From the NCBI RefSeq assembly GCF_016907695.1, contig NZ_JAFBCK010000001.1:496001-560000 (forward strand): 64,000 nt of DNA, read 5' to 3'. The translations under genes and the position numbers were made by a program. Numbering within the stretch: the stretch's first letter is position 1; every line of letters begins with the position of its first letter. The notes beneath the pieces are model-generated. The model had not been told where the DNA came from. It did no database searches and worked only from the letters and a program-made list of their open reading frames with translations. The DNA is from Actinokineospora baliensis (GTDB lineage: Bacteria > Actinomycetota > Actinomycetes > Mycobacteriales > Pseudonocardiaceae). This document shows positions 9,506 to 17,360 of the stretch, piece after piece.

Positions 9506-10120
9506 ATGCTCCTCCCCCTCTTGCTCGTCGCGGGCGCGGTCGGCGCCAACGTGGCCTTCATCGGCCTTGGCATGGTCTTCGACTACCCGGACGTCCTCGC
9601 GAAGCCGCCACAAGAGGCGCTGGACGCCTTCCACCAGAACCAGGTGGCAGTGTCCGTGCTGTTCTTACTGCTAGCCGCCAGCGCAGCCCTGCTCATCCCC
9701 ATCTCTAAGAAGATGAACAAGCCCGACCTCATCGCTCTAGGCACAGCAGCGGCTCTAGTGCAGGTCATCGGACTTATGCGATGGCCGCTGATCGTGCCCT
9801 TCATCGACGACCCCGGCACGTTCAAGACACTGTCCACTGTGCTCGGTACCGTCATCGGCGAAACCCTCGGCTACGCGCTGACCGCCATCTGGACCGTCCG
9901 CGTCGCCCACTACTACGGCCTCAAGTTCCTCGCGTACCCCACCGCAGGCCTTGTCGCGCTCGGTGTCCTGATCCCGTTGGGCGTCCCCGGCACGGACATG
10001 GCCAACTTCATCGGGTACGTCCTCTACACGGTCTGGCTCATCGTGCTCGCGATCAGCGTGCGCCCAAGGTCCACCGAGAACCCCCTAGACTCGACCCCAT
10101 GGGCGGCACGACAGAGTTGA
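9506..10120 (+). CDS. DUF4386-like integral membrane protein
   Basis: 204 residues with about six hydrophobic segments (MLLPLLLVAGAVGANVAFIG.., VSVLFLLLAASAALLIPI.., LVALGVLIPLGVPGT, YVLYTVWLIVLAISV). The motif FDYPDVLAKPPQEALDAFH resembles DUF4386 proteins. Function unknown; the adjacent TetR suggests an inducible role. The ATG at 9506 follows GATAGGAA. Its 3' end overlaps the deoC start by 22 bases. Confidence 0.72.
   Translation: MLLPLLLVAGAVGANVAFIGLGMVFDYPDVLAKPPQEALDAFHQNQVAVSVLFLLLAASAALLIPISKKMNKPDLIALGTAAALVQVIGLMRWPLIVPFIDDPGTFKTLSTVLGTVIGETLGYALTAIWTVRVAHYYGLKFLAYPTAGLVALGVLIPLGVPGTDMANFIGYVLYTVWLIVLAISVRPRSTENPLDSTPWAARQS
10086..10091 (+). promoter_or_regulatory. -10 box (TAGACT) of a leaderless deoC
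   Basis: TAGACT lies inside the end of the previous gene and ends seven bases before the deoC ATG at 10099. Same spacing and sequence as the box before the TetR gene at 5113. Confidence 0.45.
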
Positions 10121-11034
10121 CCGACGTCACTCGGGACGAGGCGTCGCTGCGGCGGTTCCTGCACGGCTTGCCCGGTGTCGACGCAGTAGGACTTGAGCAG
10201 CGTAGTGCCGGTTTGGCCACGCGCAGCATCAAGAAGGCCAGCAAGCTGTGGGCCATAGACACCGCGATCAGCATGGTCGACCTGACCACGCTGGAGGGCG
10301 CGGACACCCCGGGCAAGGTCCGCTCCCTGTGCGCCAAGGCCCGCAGACCCGAAGAGGGCGTTCCCCCGGTCGCCGCGGTCTGCGTCTACCCCGACCTCGT
10401 CGCGACCGCGAAGGAGGCGCTGGGCGGCAGCGGCGTCAACATCGCCAGCGTCGCCACGGCCTTCCCGTCCGGCCGCTCCACCCTCAAGGTCAAGCTGATC
10501 GACACCGAGTTCGCCGTCGAGTCCGGCGCGACCGAGGTGGACATGGTGATCGACCGGGGCGCGTTCCTCGCGGGCCGCTACGGGCAGGTGTTCGACGAGA
10601 TCCGCACCATCAAGGCGGCCTGCGGCGAAGCCCACCTGAAGGTCATCCTGGAGACCGGCGAGCTGGCCACCTACGACAACGTGCGCCGCGCGTCCTGGCT
10701 GGCCCTGCTGGCGGGCGGCGACTTCATCAAGACCTCCACCGGCAAGGTGTCCCCCGCGGCGACCCTGCCGGTCACCAACCTCATGCTCCAGGCCGTGCGC
10801 GACTGGCACGACCGCACCGGCGAGCACCGGGGCGTCAAGCCCGCGGGCGGCATCCGCACCACCAAGGACGCCATCCGCCACCTGGTCGCCGTGCACGAGG
10901 TCGCCGGCGCCGACTGGCTCACCCCCCGGCTGTTCCGCTTCGGCGCCTCCAGCCTGCTCAACGACCTGCTGATGCAGCGCCGCACCCAGCTCGACGGCCA
11001 CTACAGCGGCCCCGACTACGTCACGGTGGACTAG
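10099..11034 (+). CDS. deoC: Deoxyribose-phosphate aldolase
   Basis: 311 residues. Cleaves 2-deoxyribose-5-phosphate to acetaldehyde and glyceraldehyde-3-phosphate in deoxynucleoside catabolism. Class I aldolase motifs are present: AVCVYPDLV, EVDMVIDRGAFLAGRY, LKVILETGEL, and the Schiff-base lysine in DFIKTSTGK, with the second active-site Lys in GVKPAGGIRT. The stop at 11032-11034 is followed at once by the ATG of an aldehyde dehydrogenase. Its product acetaldehyde is a plausible substrate of that enzyme. Confidence 0.95.
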   Translation: MGGTTELTDVTRDEASLRRFLHGLPGVDAVGLEQRSAGLATRSIKKASKLWAIDTAISMVDLTTLEGADTPGKVRSLCAKARRPEEGVPPVAAVCVYPDLVATAKEALGGSGVNIASVATAFPSGRSTLKVKLIDTEFAVESGATEVDMVIDRGAFLAGRYGQVFDEIRTIKAACGEAHLKVILETGELATYDNVRRASWLALLAGGDFIKTSTGKVSPAATLPVTNLMLQAVRDWHDRTGEHRGVKPAGGIRTTKDAIRHLVAVHEVAGADWLTPRLFRFGASSLLNDLLMQRRTQLDGHYSGPDYVTVD

Positions 11035-12465
11035 ATGAACTGGGAATACGCGCCTGCGCCCGAGTCGCGGGCGATCGCCAACCTCAAGCCGAGCTACCGG
11101 ATGTTCGTCGACGGCGAGTTCGTCGAGGGGGCCGGTGAGCCGCTCAAGTCGGTCAACCCGGCCACCGAGGAGGTGCTGGCCGAGGTCAGCACCGCGAGCG
11201 CGGCCGACGTCGACCGCGCGGTCAAGGCTGCGCGGCGGGCGCACGACAAGACCTGGGGCCGGATGCCCGGTGCCGAGCGGGCTAAGTACATCTTCCGGAT
11301 CGCCAGGATGGTCGCCGAGCGGGCGCGCGAGCTGGCGGTGCTGGAGTCGCTCGACAACGGCAAGCCGATCAAGGAGTCCCGCGACACCGACGTCCCGACG
11401 GCTGCAGCGCACTTCTTCTACCACGCGGGCTGGGCCGACAAGCTGGACTACGCGGGCTACGGCCCCGACCCGCGCTCGCTGGGGGTGGCGGGCCAGGTGA
11501 TCCCGTGGAACTTCCCGCTGCTGATGGCGGCGTGGAAGATCGCACCGGCGCTGGCCTGCGGGAACACCGTGGTGCTCAAGCCTGCCGAGACGACCCCGCT
11601 GACCGCGCTGGTGCTCGCCGAGATCATCCAGCAGGCCGAGTTGCCGCCCGGGGTGGTCAACATCCTGCCCGGCGCCGGGGACGTGGGCGCGGAGCTGGTG
11701 AACCACGCAGGCGTGGACAAGGTGGCGTTCACCGGGTCGACCGAGGTCGGCAAGGTCATCCAGGCCGCGCTGGCGGGTACCGGCAAGAAGCTGACCCTGG
11801 AGCTGGGCGGCAAGGCGGCCAACATCGTCTTCGACGACGCCCCGCTGGACCAAGCGGTGGAGGGGATCGTCAACGGGATCTTCTTCAACCAGGGCCACGT
11901 GTGCTGCGCGGGGTCGCGGTTGCTGGTGCAGGAGTCGATCGCCGAGGAGCTGCTGGCCAAGCTGCACGCCAGGGTCACCACCCTGCGCGTGGGCGATCCG
12001 CTGGACAAGAACACCGACGTCGGCGCGATCAACTCCCGCGAGCAGCTGACCAAGATCACCGAGCTGGTGGCGTCCGGGGACCAGGAGGGCGCGCAGCGCT
12101 GGACCAGCCCGTGCCCGCTGCCGGACAAGGGCTTCTACTTCGCGCCGACGGTGTTCGCCAATGTCACCCAGTCCATGCGCATCGCCAGGGAAGAGATCTT
12201 CGGCCCGGTGCTGTCCGTGCTGACCTTCCGCACCCCCGACGAGGCGCTGGCGAAGGCCAACAACACCCCTTACGGCCTGTCCGCGGGCGTGTGGACCGAG
12301 AAGGGCTCACGCATCCTGTGGATGGCCGACCGGCTGCGCGCGGGCGTGGTGTGGGCCAACACGTTCAACCGCTTCGACCCGACCGCGCCGTTCGGCGGCT
12401 ACCAGGAGTCGGGCTTCGGCCGCGAGGGCGGCCGGGCCGGGCTGGAGGCGTACCTCGATGTCTGA
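11035..12465 (+). CDS. Aldehyde dehydrogenase, catalytically complete
   Basis: 476 residues. NAD(P)-dependent oxidation of an aldehyde to an acid. Seen: the cofactor segment IPWNFPLLMAAWKIAPAL, FTGSTEVGK, the general base Glu in LTLELGGKAANIVF, and the catalytic Cys in FFNQGHVCCAGSR, then EEIFGPVLSV and the C-terminal PFGGYQESGFGREGG. It begins on the base after the deoC stop and overlaps the next gene by eight bases. With deoC upstream, oxidation of acetaldehyde is the likely role, although the substrate is inferred from context only. Confidence 0.93.
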   Translation: MNWEYAPAPESRAIANLKPSYRMFVDGEFVEGAGEPLKSVNPATEEVLAEVSTASAADVDRAVKAARRAHDKTWGRMPGAERAKYIFRIARMVAERARELAVLESLDNGKPIKESRDTDVPTAAAHFFYHAGWADKLDYAGYGPDPRSLGVAGQVIPWNFPLLMAAWKIAPALACGNTVVLKPAETTPLTALVLAEIIQQAELPPGVVNILPGAGDVGAELVNHAGVDKVAFTGSTEVGKVIQAALAGTGKKLTLELGGKAANIVFDDAPLDQAVEGIVNGIFFNQGHVCCAGSRLLVQESIAEELLAKLHARVTTLRVGDPLDKNTDVGAINSREQLTKITELVASGDQEGAQRWTSPCPLPDKGFYFAPTVFANVTQSMRIAREEIFGPVLSVLTFRTPDEALAKANNTPYGLSAGVWTEKGSRILWMADRLRAGVVWANTFNRFDPTAPFGGYQESGFGREGGRAGLEAYLDV

Positions 12466-13324
12466 CCGCGTGACGGTGTCCAAGACCTACAAGCTCTACC
12501 TGGGCGGGGCGTTCCCGCGCTCGGAGTCCGGCCGGACATACCCGGTCATCGACCACAAGGGCCGCTTCCTGGCCAACGCGGCGCAGGCGTCGCGTAAGGA
12601 CCTGCGCGAGGCCGTAGTGGCCGCGCGCGGGGCGTTTGGCAAGTGGTCCGGGGCGACGGCCTACAACCGGGGCCAGGTGCTCTACCGGGTCGCCGAGGTG
12701 CTCGAGGGCAGGCGGGAGCAGTTCGCCGAGGAGGTCGCCGCGGGCGAGGGAGTGCCCGCGCGGCGGGCCCAAGCGCTGGTGGACGCGGCGGTGGACCGCT
12801 GGGTCTGGTACGCCGGGTGGACCGACAAGATCGCGACCGTGCTGGGTGCGGCGAACCCGGTCGCCGGGCCGTACTTCTCGTTCTCGGTGCCGGAACCGAC
12901 CGGGGTGGTCGGGGTGCTCGCGCCGCAGAAGTCCTCCCTGCTGGGGTTGGTGAGCGTGCTGGCCCCGGTGCTGGCCGTCGGCGCGACCGCGGTCGTGGTG
13001 ACCAGCCAGGACCGGCCGCTGCCCGCGATCACCCTCTCGGAGGTGCTGGCGACCTCGGACGTGCCCGGTGGCGTGGTGAACCTGCTGACCGGGCACACCG
13101 CGGAGCTGGCCCCGTGGCTGGCCTCGCACGCCGACGTCAACGCCCTCGACCTCACCGGCGCGCCCGCCGAGCTGCGGACCGACCTGGAGAAGGCGGCCGC
13201 GGGCACGGTGAAGCGGGTGCCGAGGGTGCAGGCGACCGAGCCGGACTGGACCGAGCGGCCCGACGTCAAGCGGCTGCGGGCCTGGGTGGAGACCAAAACC
13301 GTGTGGCATCCCACGGGGGTCTAG
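12458..13324 (+). CDS. Short aldehyde dehydrogenase-like protein without catalytic cysteine
   Basis: 288 residues, about 60 percent of a normal aldehyde dehydrogenase. It matches the N-terminal and cofactor-binding region (KTYKLYLGGAFPRSESGRTYPV, ..PTGVVGVLAPQKSSLLGLV) and ends with RAWVETKTVWHPTGV. There is no cysteine anywhere in the protein, so it cannot carry out the thiohemiacetal chemistry. The same complete-plus-short pair next to deoC occurs in other actinobacteria as I recall, so it may be a regulatory or structural partner of the neighbouring enzyme rather than a decayed gene. It overlaps the enzyme gene by eight bases. Confidence 0.82.
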   Translation: MSDRVTVSKTYKLYLGGAFPRSESGRTYPVIDHKGRFLANAAQASRKDLREAVVAARGAFGKWSGATAYNRGQVLYRVAEVLEGRREQFAEEVAAGEGVPARRAQALVDAAVDRWVWYAGWTDKIATVLGAANPVAGPYFSFSVPEPTGVVGVLAPQKSSLLGLVSVLAPVLAVGATAVVVTSQDRPLPAITLSEVLATSDVPGGVVNLLTGHTAELAPWLASHADVNALDLTGAPAELRTDLEKAAAGTVKRVPRVQATEPDWTERPDVKRLRAWVETKTVWHPTGV

Positions 13325-13438
13325 TCCTGGTTGGGATGCCCCTGTCCTGTTTGCCGCGAGCACCCCGCGTGCCATCCCACGGGGGTCTAGTCCTGGTTGG
13401 GATGCCCCTGTCCTGTTTGCCGCGAGCACCCCGCGTGC
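13307..13438. repeat. Two identical 66-bp tandem repeats containing the gene end and a hairpin
   Basis: 13307-13372 and 13373-13438 are identical, and a third copy begins (CATC) at 13439. The unit starts with the last codons and stop of the short aldehyde dehydrogenase (CATCCCACGGGGGTCTAG) and holds a 9-bp inverted repeat GGCATCCCA/TGGGATGCC, so each unit carries a terminator-like hairpin. Confidence 0.9.
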
Positions 13439-13499
13439 CATCGTGGTACCCGCGATCATTGGTCTGGACCTTTGTCCGGGTGAGCGAGGGGATCGGGAC

Positions 13500-14417
13500 A
13501 TGCGCGGGAGCACCGTCTTACCCGGCACGCCGTGCAGGCAGCCACGCGCGGGCGAACTGCCCATGCACCGCCTGGAGATCTCCGCGCCGACCGCGCTGCC
13601 GTTCGTGGTCGGCACCTTCGAGCAGGTCGGCCCGCTGTCGCAGGCGACGTTCCCGCACCGGCACACGTTCTACGAGATCGTGCACGTCACCGGCGGTACC
13701 GGCACCCACGTGCTGGACCTGCAGCGGTTGCCGCTGCGCCCGCCGCACCTGTGCGTGATCACCCCCGGTCAGGTGCACCACTGGGAGGACCTGCGCGACC
13801 TGCGCGGGTCGGTGGTCCTGTTCACCGACGACTTCCTGCTCGACCACCCCGCCGACCGCGACCGGCTGCGCAGGCTCGGCGAGCGGCCGTGGACGACGCT
13901 GAGCGACGAGGAGGACGCGGGCACCACCCGGCTGCTGGCGGAACTGGCCGCGGAGTTCCAGCATGCCGCCGAGGACAGCCACTCGGTGCTGCGGGCCCTG
14001 CTGCACGTGCTGGTCGTGCGCGCGGGCAGGCTCCCGCTGACCCCTGGCGCCGCGCCGCAGGTCCCGCCGAGGGCCGGGTCGGTCGCCGACGAGTTCAGCA
14101 GGCTGAGCAGCCGGGTCGACCTGGACCTGTGGTCGGTGCGGGCCTACGCCGAGCACATCGGCGTCACCCCCGGCTACCTCACCGAGGCGGTGAAGGCCGC
14201 GACCGGCCGCACCCCGTCGGAGTTGGTCAGGCAGTCGCGCGCCGCGGAGGCCAAACGGCTGCTGGCGCGCACCGACCTGACCGTGCGGCAGGTCGGTGCG
14301 CGGATCGGTTTCGCCGACGCGGCGTATTTTTGTCGGTTTTTCCGCCGCGAGGCCGGGGTCAGCCCCGGCGATTTCCGCAGGCGCGGCGAGTCGGCGAATG
14401 GAGCAGACGGTGAATGA
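13500..14417 (+). CDS. AraC-family transcriptional regulator
   Basis: About 305 residues. An N-terminal cupin (FPHRHTFYEIVHVTGGTGTHVLD, ITPGQVHHWED) is followed by two helix-turn-helix motifs (SVRAYAEHIGVTPGYLTEAVKAATG, LTVRQVGARIGFADAAYFCRFF). The ATG at 13500 has GAGGGGA upstream; the ATG at 13563 is an alternative and gives a protein starting right at the cupin. It is 141 bases ahead of the secreted dioxygenase gene on the same strand and may control it; no operator is obvious. Confidence 0.88.
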   Translation: MRGSTVLPGTPCRQPRAGELPMHRLEISAPTALPFVVGTFEQVGPLSQATFPHRHTFYEIVHVTGGTGTHVLDLQRLPLRPPHLCVITPGQVHHWEDLRDLRGSVVLFTDDFLLDHPADRDRLRRLGERPWTTLSDEEDAGTTRLLAELAAEFQHAAEDSHSVLRALLHVLVVRAGRLPLTPGAAPQVPPRAGSVADEFSRLSSRVDLDLWSVRAYAEHIGVTPGYLTEAVKAATGRTPSELVRQSRAAEAKRLLARTDLTVRQVGARIGFADAAYFCRFFRREAGVSPGDFRRRGESANGADGE

Positions 14418-14558
14418 CGAACGTGTGAATGGCCCCAACAGTGGTAACAGGCACCCTGAGATTCACCACGTCCGGCCGAGTGAGTCCATCGTCGCCACCG
14501 ATTCCCGAACGTAGGTTCGTGTTCATTCCCCGGCGCCCCCCACCAAAAGGAGCTAGGC

Positions 14559-15476
14559 ATGGACGCGCCCCTGCACGGCGACGACGGCACCAACGAGGTA
14601 CAGCCACCGGCTGACAAGGGCATCAGCCGCAAGGCGGTGCTGCGCGCGGCGCTGGCCGCCGGTGTGGCCGCCCCGATCGCGCTGGTCGGTGTTCCCGCGC
14701 TCGCCCGCACCAAGGCCGAAGAGGCCGCGAACGGCACCCTGCTCGAACTGACCCCCGACTGCAGCGACGGCGACGCGCCGACCATCGCGCAGACCGAGGG
14801 CCCGTACTTCAAGCCGGGTTCGCCGCAGCGCACCTCGCTGATCGAGCCGGGCTACCCCGGCACCCCGCTGACCGTCACCGGCTACGTGTTCGGCCGCAAC
14901 TGCCAGCCGCTGGCCAACGTGCTGCTGGACTTCTGGCAGGCCGACAACGGTGGCAACTACGACAACACCACCTACCGCTTCCGCGGCCACCAGTACACCG
15001 ACGCGACCGGCAAGTACACCCTCACCACGATCGTGCCCGGCCTCTACCCCGGCCGCACCCGGCACATCCACATGAAGGTGCAGAACCCCGGCGGCCGCAT
15101 CCTCACCACGCAGACGTACTTCCCCGGTGAGCCGCGCAACAACACCGACACCATCTACGACCCGCGGCTGCTGATGAACGTCCGCACCGTGGGCAACGGC
15201 AAGGAGGCGTCGTTCGACTTCGTCCTCAACGTCACCGGGCCGACCACCACCACCCGCCCCACCACGACGACCACCCGCCCGACCAACTCGACGACCACCA
15301 ACCCGACGACCACCACGACCACCGGGTCCCCCGGCGGCACGTGGGCCGCGGGCACCAACTACGCGGCGGGCGCCAAGGTCACCTACGGCGGCGTGAGCTA
15401 CACCTGCCTGCAGGGCCACCAGGCCCAGCCCGGCTGGGAGCCGCCGAACGTGCCCGCCCTGTGGCGCGTCGGCTAG
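14559..15476 (+). CDS. Secreted intradiol ring-cleavage dioxygenase with carbohydrate-binding module
   Basis: 305 residues. Residues 22-50 form a signal peptide (SRKAVLRAALAAGVAAPIAL..), then an intradiol dioxygenase domain with the iron ligands Tyr83 (TEGPYFKPG), Tyr163 (PGLYPGR), His169 and His171 (RHIHMKV). A Thr/Pro linker (about 227-258) leads to a C-terminal chitin/cellulose-binding module of family 5/12 type (GTWAAGTNYAAGAKVTYGG..YTCLQGHQAQPGWEPP). It should cleave catechol-type rings outside the cell, with Fe(III), attached to a polysaccharide. Similar architecture is known from a biomass-degrading Streptomyces. AGGAG precedes the ATG. Confidence 0.92.
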   Translation: MDAPLHGDDGTNEVQPPADKGISRKAVLRAALAAGVAAPIALVGVPALARTKAEEAANGTLLELTPDCSDGDAPTIAQTEGPYFKPGSPQRTSLIEPGYPGTPLTVTGYVFGRNCQPLANVLLDFWQADNGGNYDNTTYRFRGHQYTDATGKYTLTTIVPGLYPGRTRHIHMKVQNPGGRILTTQTYFPGEPRNNTDTIYDPRLLMNVRTVGNGKEASFDFVLNVTGPTTTTRPTTTTTRPTNSTTTNPTTTTTTGSPGGTWAAGTNYAAGAKVTYGGVSYTCLQGHQAQPGWEPPNVPALWRVG

Positions 15477-15517
15477 TCCCGTTCCACCGGCCTCGGTAGC
15501 CCTGTGCCGAGGAACCC

Positions 15518-15547
15518 GTGCCCCGGCGGTCCACACCGCCGGGGCAC
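15518..15547. terminator. Bidirectional hairpin between dioxygenase and Fic genes
   Basis: Perfect 13-bp inverted repeat GTGCCCCGGCGGT (15518-15530) and complement (15535-15547) with a 4-nt loop, between two convergent genes. Confidence 0.75.
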
Positions 15548-15581
15548 CGGCACATCTACACCGCTCGGGGCACCGGCACGT

Positions 15582-16160
15582 CTAGGCCCTGCCGACCAGC
15601 GCGACCGCGAACTGGTCGGCCAGCGTGTCGAGTTCGCCCACCATCGCCGCCACGCACCCCACCAGGTACCGCTCGCGGTCGAGCCTGCCGAAGTCGACCC
15701 GCCATCCGGCGAAGAGGGCCAACTGCCGGAAAAAGGCTCTTTGAGTCCGGCCATTGCCTTCGCGGAACGGGTGGACGACGTTGATTTCGGCGAAGAAGTA
15801 GGTGAACCGCGCCAGGAAGTCCGGCAGTTCCAGACCACCGAGAAACCGCTCCGCGCGGAGCTTGCCGAACAAGTCGTCCAACGCGGGTTCGACGTGCCGC
15901 CAGTGCGCGAAAGGGGACCCGCCCCTGGCCAGGTCGACGCGCCGGGGTTGCCCGGCCCACGCGTAGACGTCGCCGAAGAGGTGCCGGTGGAAGGCGCGCA
16001 GGTGGTCGGTGTCGTAGCCACCCGGCAGCGGGAAGCGCTTGAGTTCCTCATCGCGCAGGAAGGCCAGGTCGCGCTCGGCTTCAGCGAGGACGGCGGCGTC
16101 GGTGAGGTCGTGGATGTTGCGCAGGACCCCGGTGGCGGGGTCGACGTACGGGTCGGTCAC
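15582..16160 (-). CDS. Fic-domain toxin (class I-like)
   Basis: 192 residues, GTG start at 16160. Complete Fic motif HPFREGNGRTQR (130-141) with catalytic His and both Arg, preceded by LFGDVYAWAGQPR (61-73) as in VbhT-like toxins. No internal inhibitory helix motif (S/T)xxxE(G/N) is visible, so it should need a separate antitoxin. Such enzymes transfer AMP to targets such as gyrase. The gene directly upstream on the same strand (16226-16819) encodes a Panacea-domain protein, 65 bases away, a likely antitoxin. Confidence 0.88.
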   Translation of the reverse strand: MTDPYVDPATGVLRNIHDLTDAAVLAEAERDLAFLRDEELKRFPLPGGYDTDHLRAFHRHLFGDVYAWAGQPRRVDLARGGSPFAHWRHVEPALDDLFGKLRAERFLGGLELPDFLARFTYFFAEINVVHPFREGNGRTQRAFFRQLALFAGWRVDFGRLDRERYLVGCVAAMVGELDTLADQFAVALVGRA

Positions 16161-16225
16161 GTGCGCGGCCCACTGGGGCGCGGCGGGGATAACACCCGGG
16201 GTTCTTCCTTGTGCTTCGGGCTGGG

Positions 16226-16819
16226 TCAGGCGGTCTTGAGCAGCTGGCGCAACCGCCGTTGCACGGCGTCGTCGGTGGTGATGGCCCCGCTGGCGACCTC
16301 GGCGCAGGCCGCGACCGCGCTGTCGGAGACCTCCAGCCCCTCCAGGTGCGCGCTGGCCTTGGCCTCGGCGACCGCGGTGGCCGGGTCGGTGATCATCCTG
16401 CCGAAGAAGCGGGCCATCACCGCCTCCGACACCCTGGCCGAGCTCGGCGCCGAGTCCGGCAGGTCGCCCCGCGCCGAGCGCCAGGGCTCCTCTTCGTGGG
16501 TCATCGCGCTGAGCTGGTGGCGGTCGAAGCAGCCGTAGCGGTCGACGACGGTGGCGACGAGGTCGGCGTCGGCCGCGCTGAGCCTGCCGCCGTCACCGCC
16601 GGGCCAGCCCTCGACCTCCCTGGTCCCCTCGTGCCGGTGGTACACCTCCGGCACCACGGGTCCCGCGGTCCATGCCTCGATGCGGTTGGGGAACAGCGGT
16701 TCGCCGGTGCGACCCAGGTGCCAGCCCTGGGTGTAGTAGAGCAGCTTCTGCAGCTTCATCGGCGACTCCGGACCGGTCCGGTCCAGGATGGCGGCCACCA
16801 CGTCGTGCACAGACGCCAC
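16226..16819 (-). CDS. Panacea-domain (DUF4065, SocA/GepA-like) protein, probable antitoxin
   Basis: 197 residues. I chose the GTG at 16819 because GAGGAG lies six bases before it and the family begins VASVHDVVAAIL; longer starts run to 16876. The domain signature is clear: SPMKLQKLLYYTQGWHLGRTG, IEAWTAGPVVPEVY, and YGCFDRHQLSAMTHEEEPW. Panacea domains neutralise many unrelated toxin types. The neighbour downstream on the same strand is a Fic protein, so a Panacea-Fic pair is inferred. Oriented divergently from the type VII cluster. Confidence 0.85.
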   Translation of the reverse strand: MASVHDVVAAILDRTGPESPMKLQKLLYYTQGWHLGRTGEPLFPNRIEAWTAGPVVPEVYHRHEGTREVEGWPGGDGGRLSAADADLVATVVDRYGCFDRHQLSAMTHEEEPWRSARGDLPDSAPSSARVSEAVMARFFGRMITDPATAVAEAKASAHLEGLEVSDSAVAACAEVASGAITTDDAVQRRLRQLLKTA

Positions 16820-16997
16820 GCCATGCTCCTCAGCTCGGTGTTCGCCTCCCATCATACCGCCTGCGACCCCCGTCACCCCGGGTTGTGGACAACTCCGCCC
16901 GCCCGGTCGCGGGGTTGTCCTAACCTGGTCCGGCAGTCAGGGGAGCCGATCGCGTCCGGTGTACGTCCAAGCGGTCGCGGCGGGAGAGGGGAGAGCC

Positions 16998-17360
16998 ATG
17001 GGCGGGGAGTCCGACGCGGGCGAGCGGGTGGTGACCTCGGGGTACCGGGGTGAGGAAGACGCCTTCCAGGCCTACACGACCGGGGTCCGGCCGCTGGCCG
17101 AGCAGCTGCGCGAGTCGGCGGAGCGCGGCCTGGCCGGGCCGGGTGCCTTCGACGAGCACGCCTTCTCCAAGATCGGCAGCGAGGTCGGCCTGGCGCACGC
17201 GCTGCGCACGGCCACCCAGCGCCAGCTCGACGGCGCCCGCGGCCTCGCCGACAGCCTCGGCGGCACCGTGGACGCGGTGCGCAACACCTGGGCGAACCTG
17301 GAGGCCACCGAGCAGGACTCGGGGGCGGCGGTGCGCCGCGCGGCGGGTGAGCTCACATGA
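16998..17360 (+). CDS. EspC-like type VII secretion-associated protein
   Basis: 120 residues, predicted all-helical, with the pattern EVGLAHALRTATQRQLDGARGLADSLGGTVDAVRNTWANLEATE seen (read in pieces: HALRTATQRQ, LADSLGGTVDAV, TWANLEATEQDSG) in EspC/WXG-type helical hairpins. The ATG at 16998 has GGGGAGAG before it. Four-base overlap with the next gene (ATGA at 17357) suggests they are made together and may form a heterodimer exported by an ESX system located elsewhere. Confidence 0.7.
   Translation: MGGESDAGERVVTSGYRGEEDAFQAYTTGVRPLAEQLRESAERGLAGPGAFDEHAFSKIGSEVGLAHALRTATQRQLDGARGLADSLGGTVDAVRNTWANLEATEQDSGAAVRRAAGELT

Noticed and set aside
10024..11967. A 647-codon open frame on the minus strand across deoC and aldehyde dehydrogenase
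   Set aside because: Shadow frame of two certain plus-strand enzymes; composition is typical of antisense reading in GC-rich genes and no domain is visible.
13307..13438. Possible CRISPR array
   Set aside because: Two head-to-tail identical units without spacers, and no cas genes in the window.
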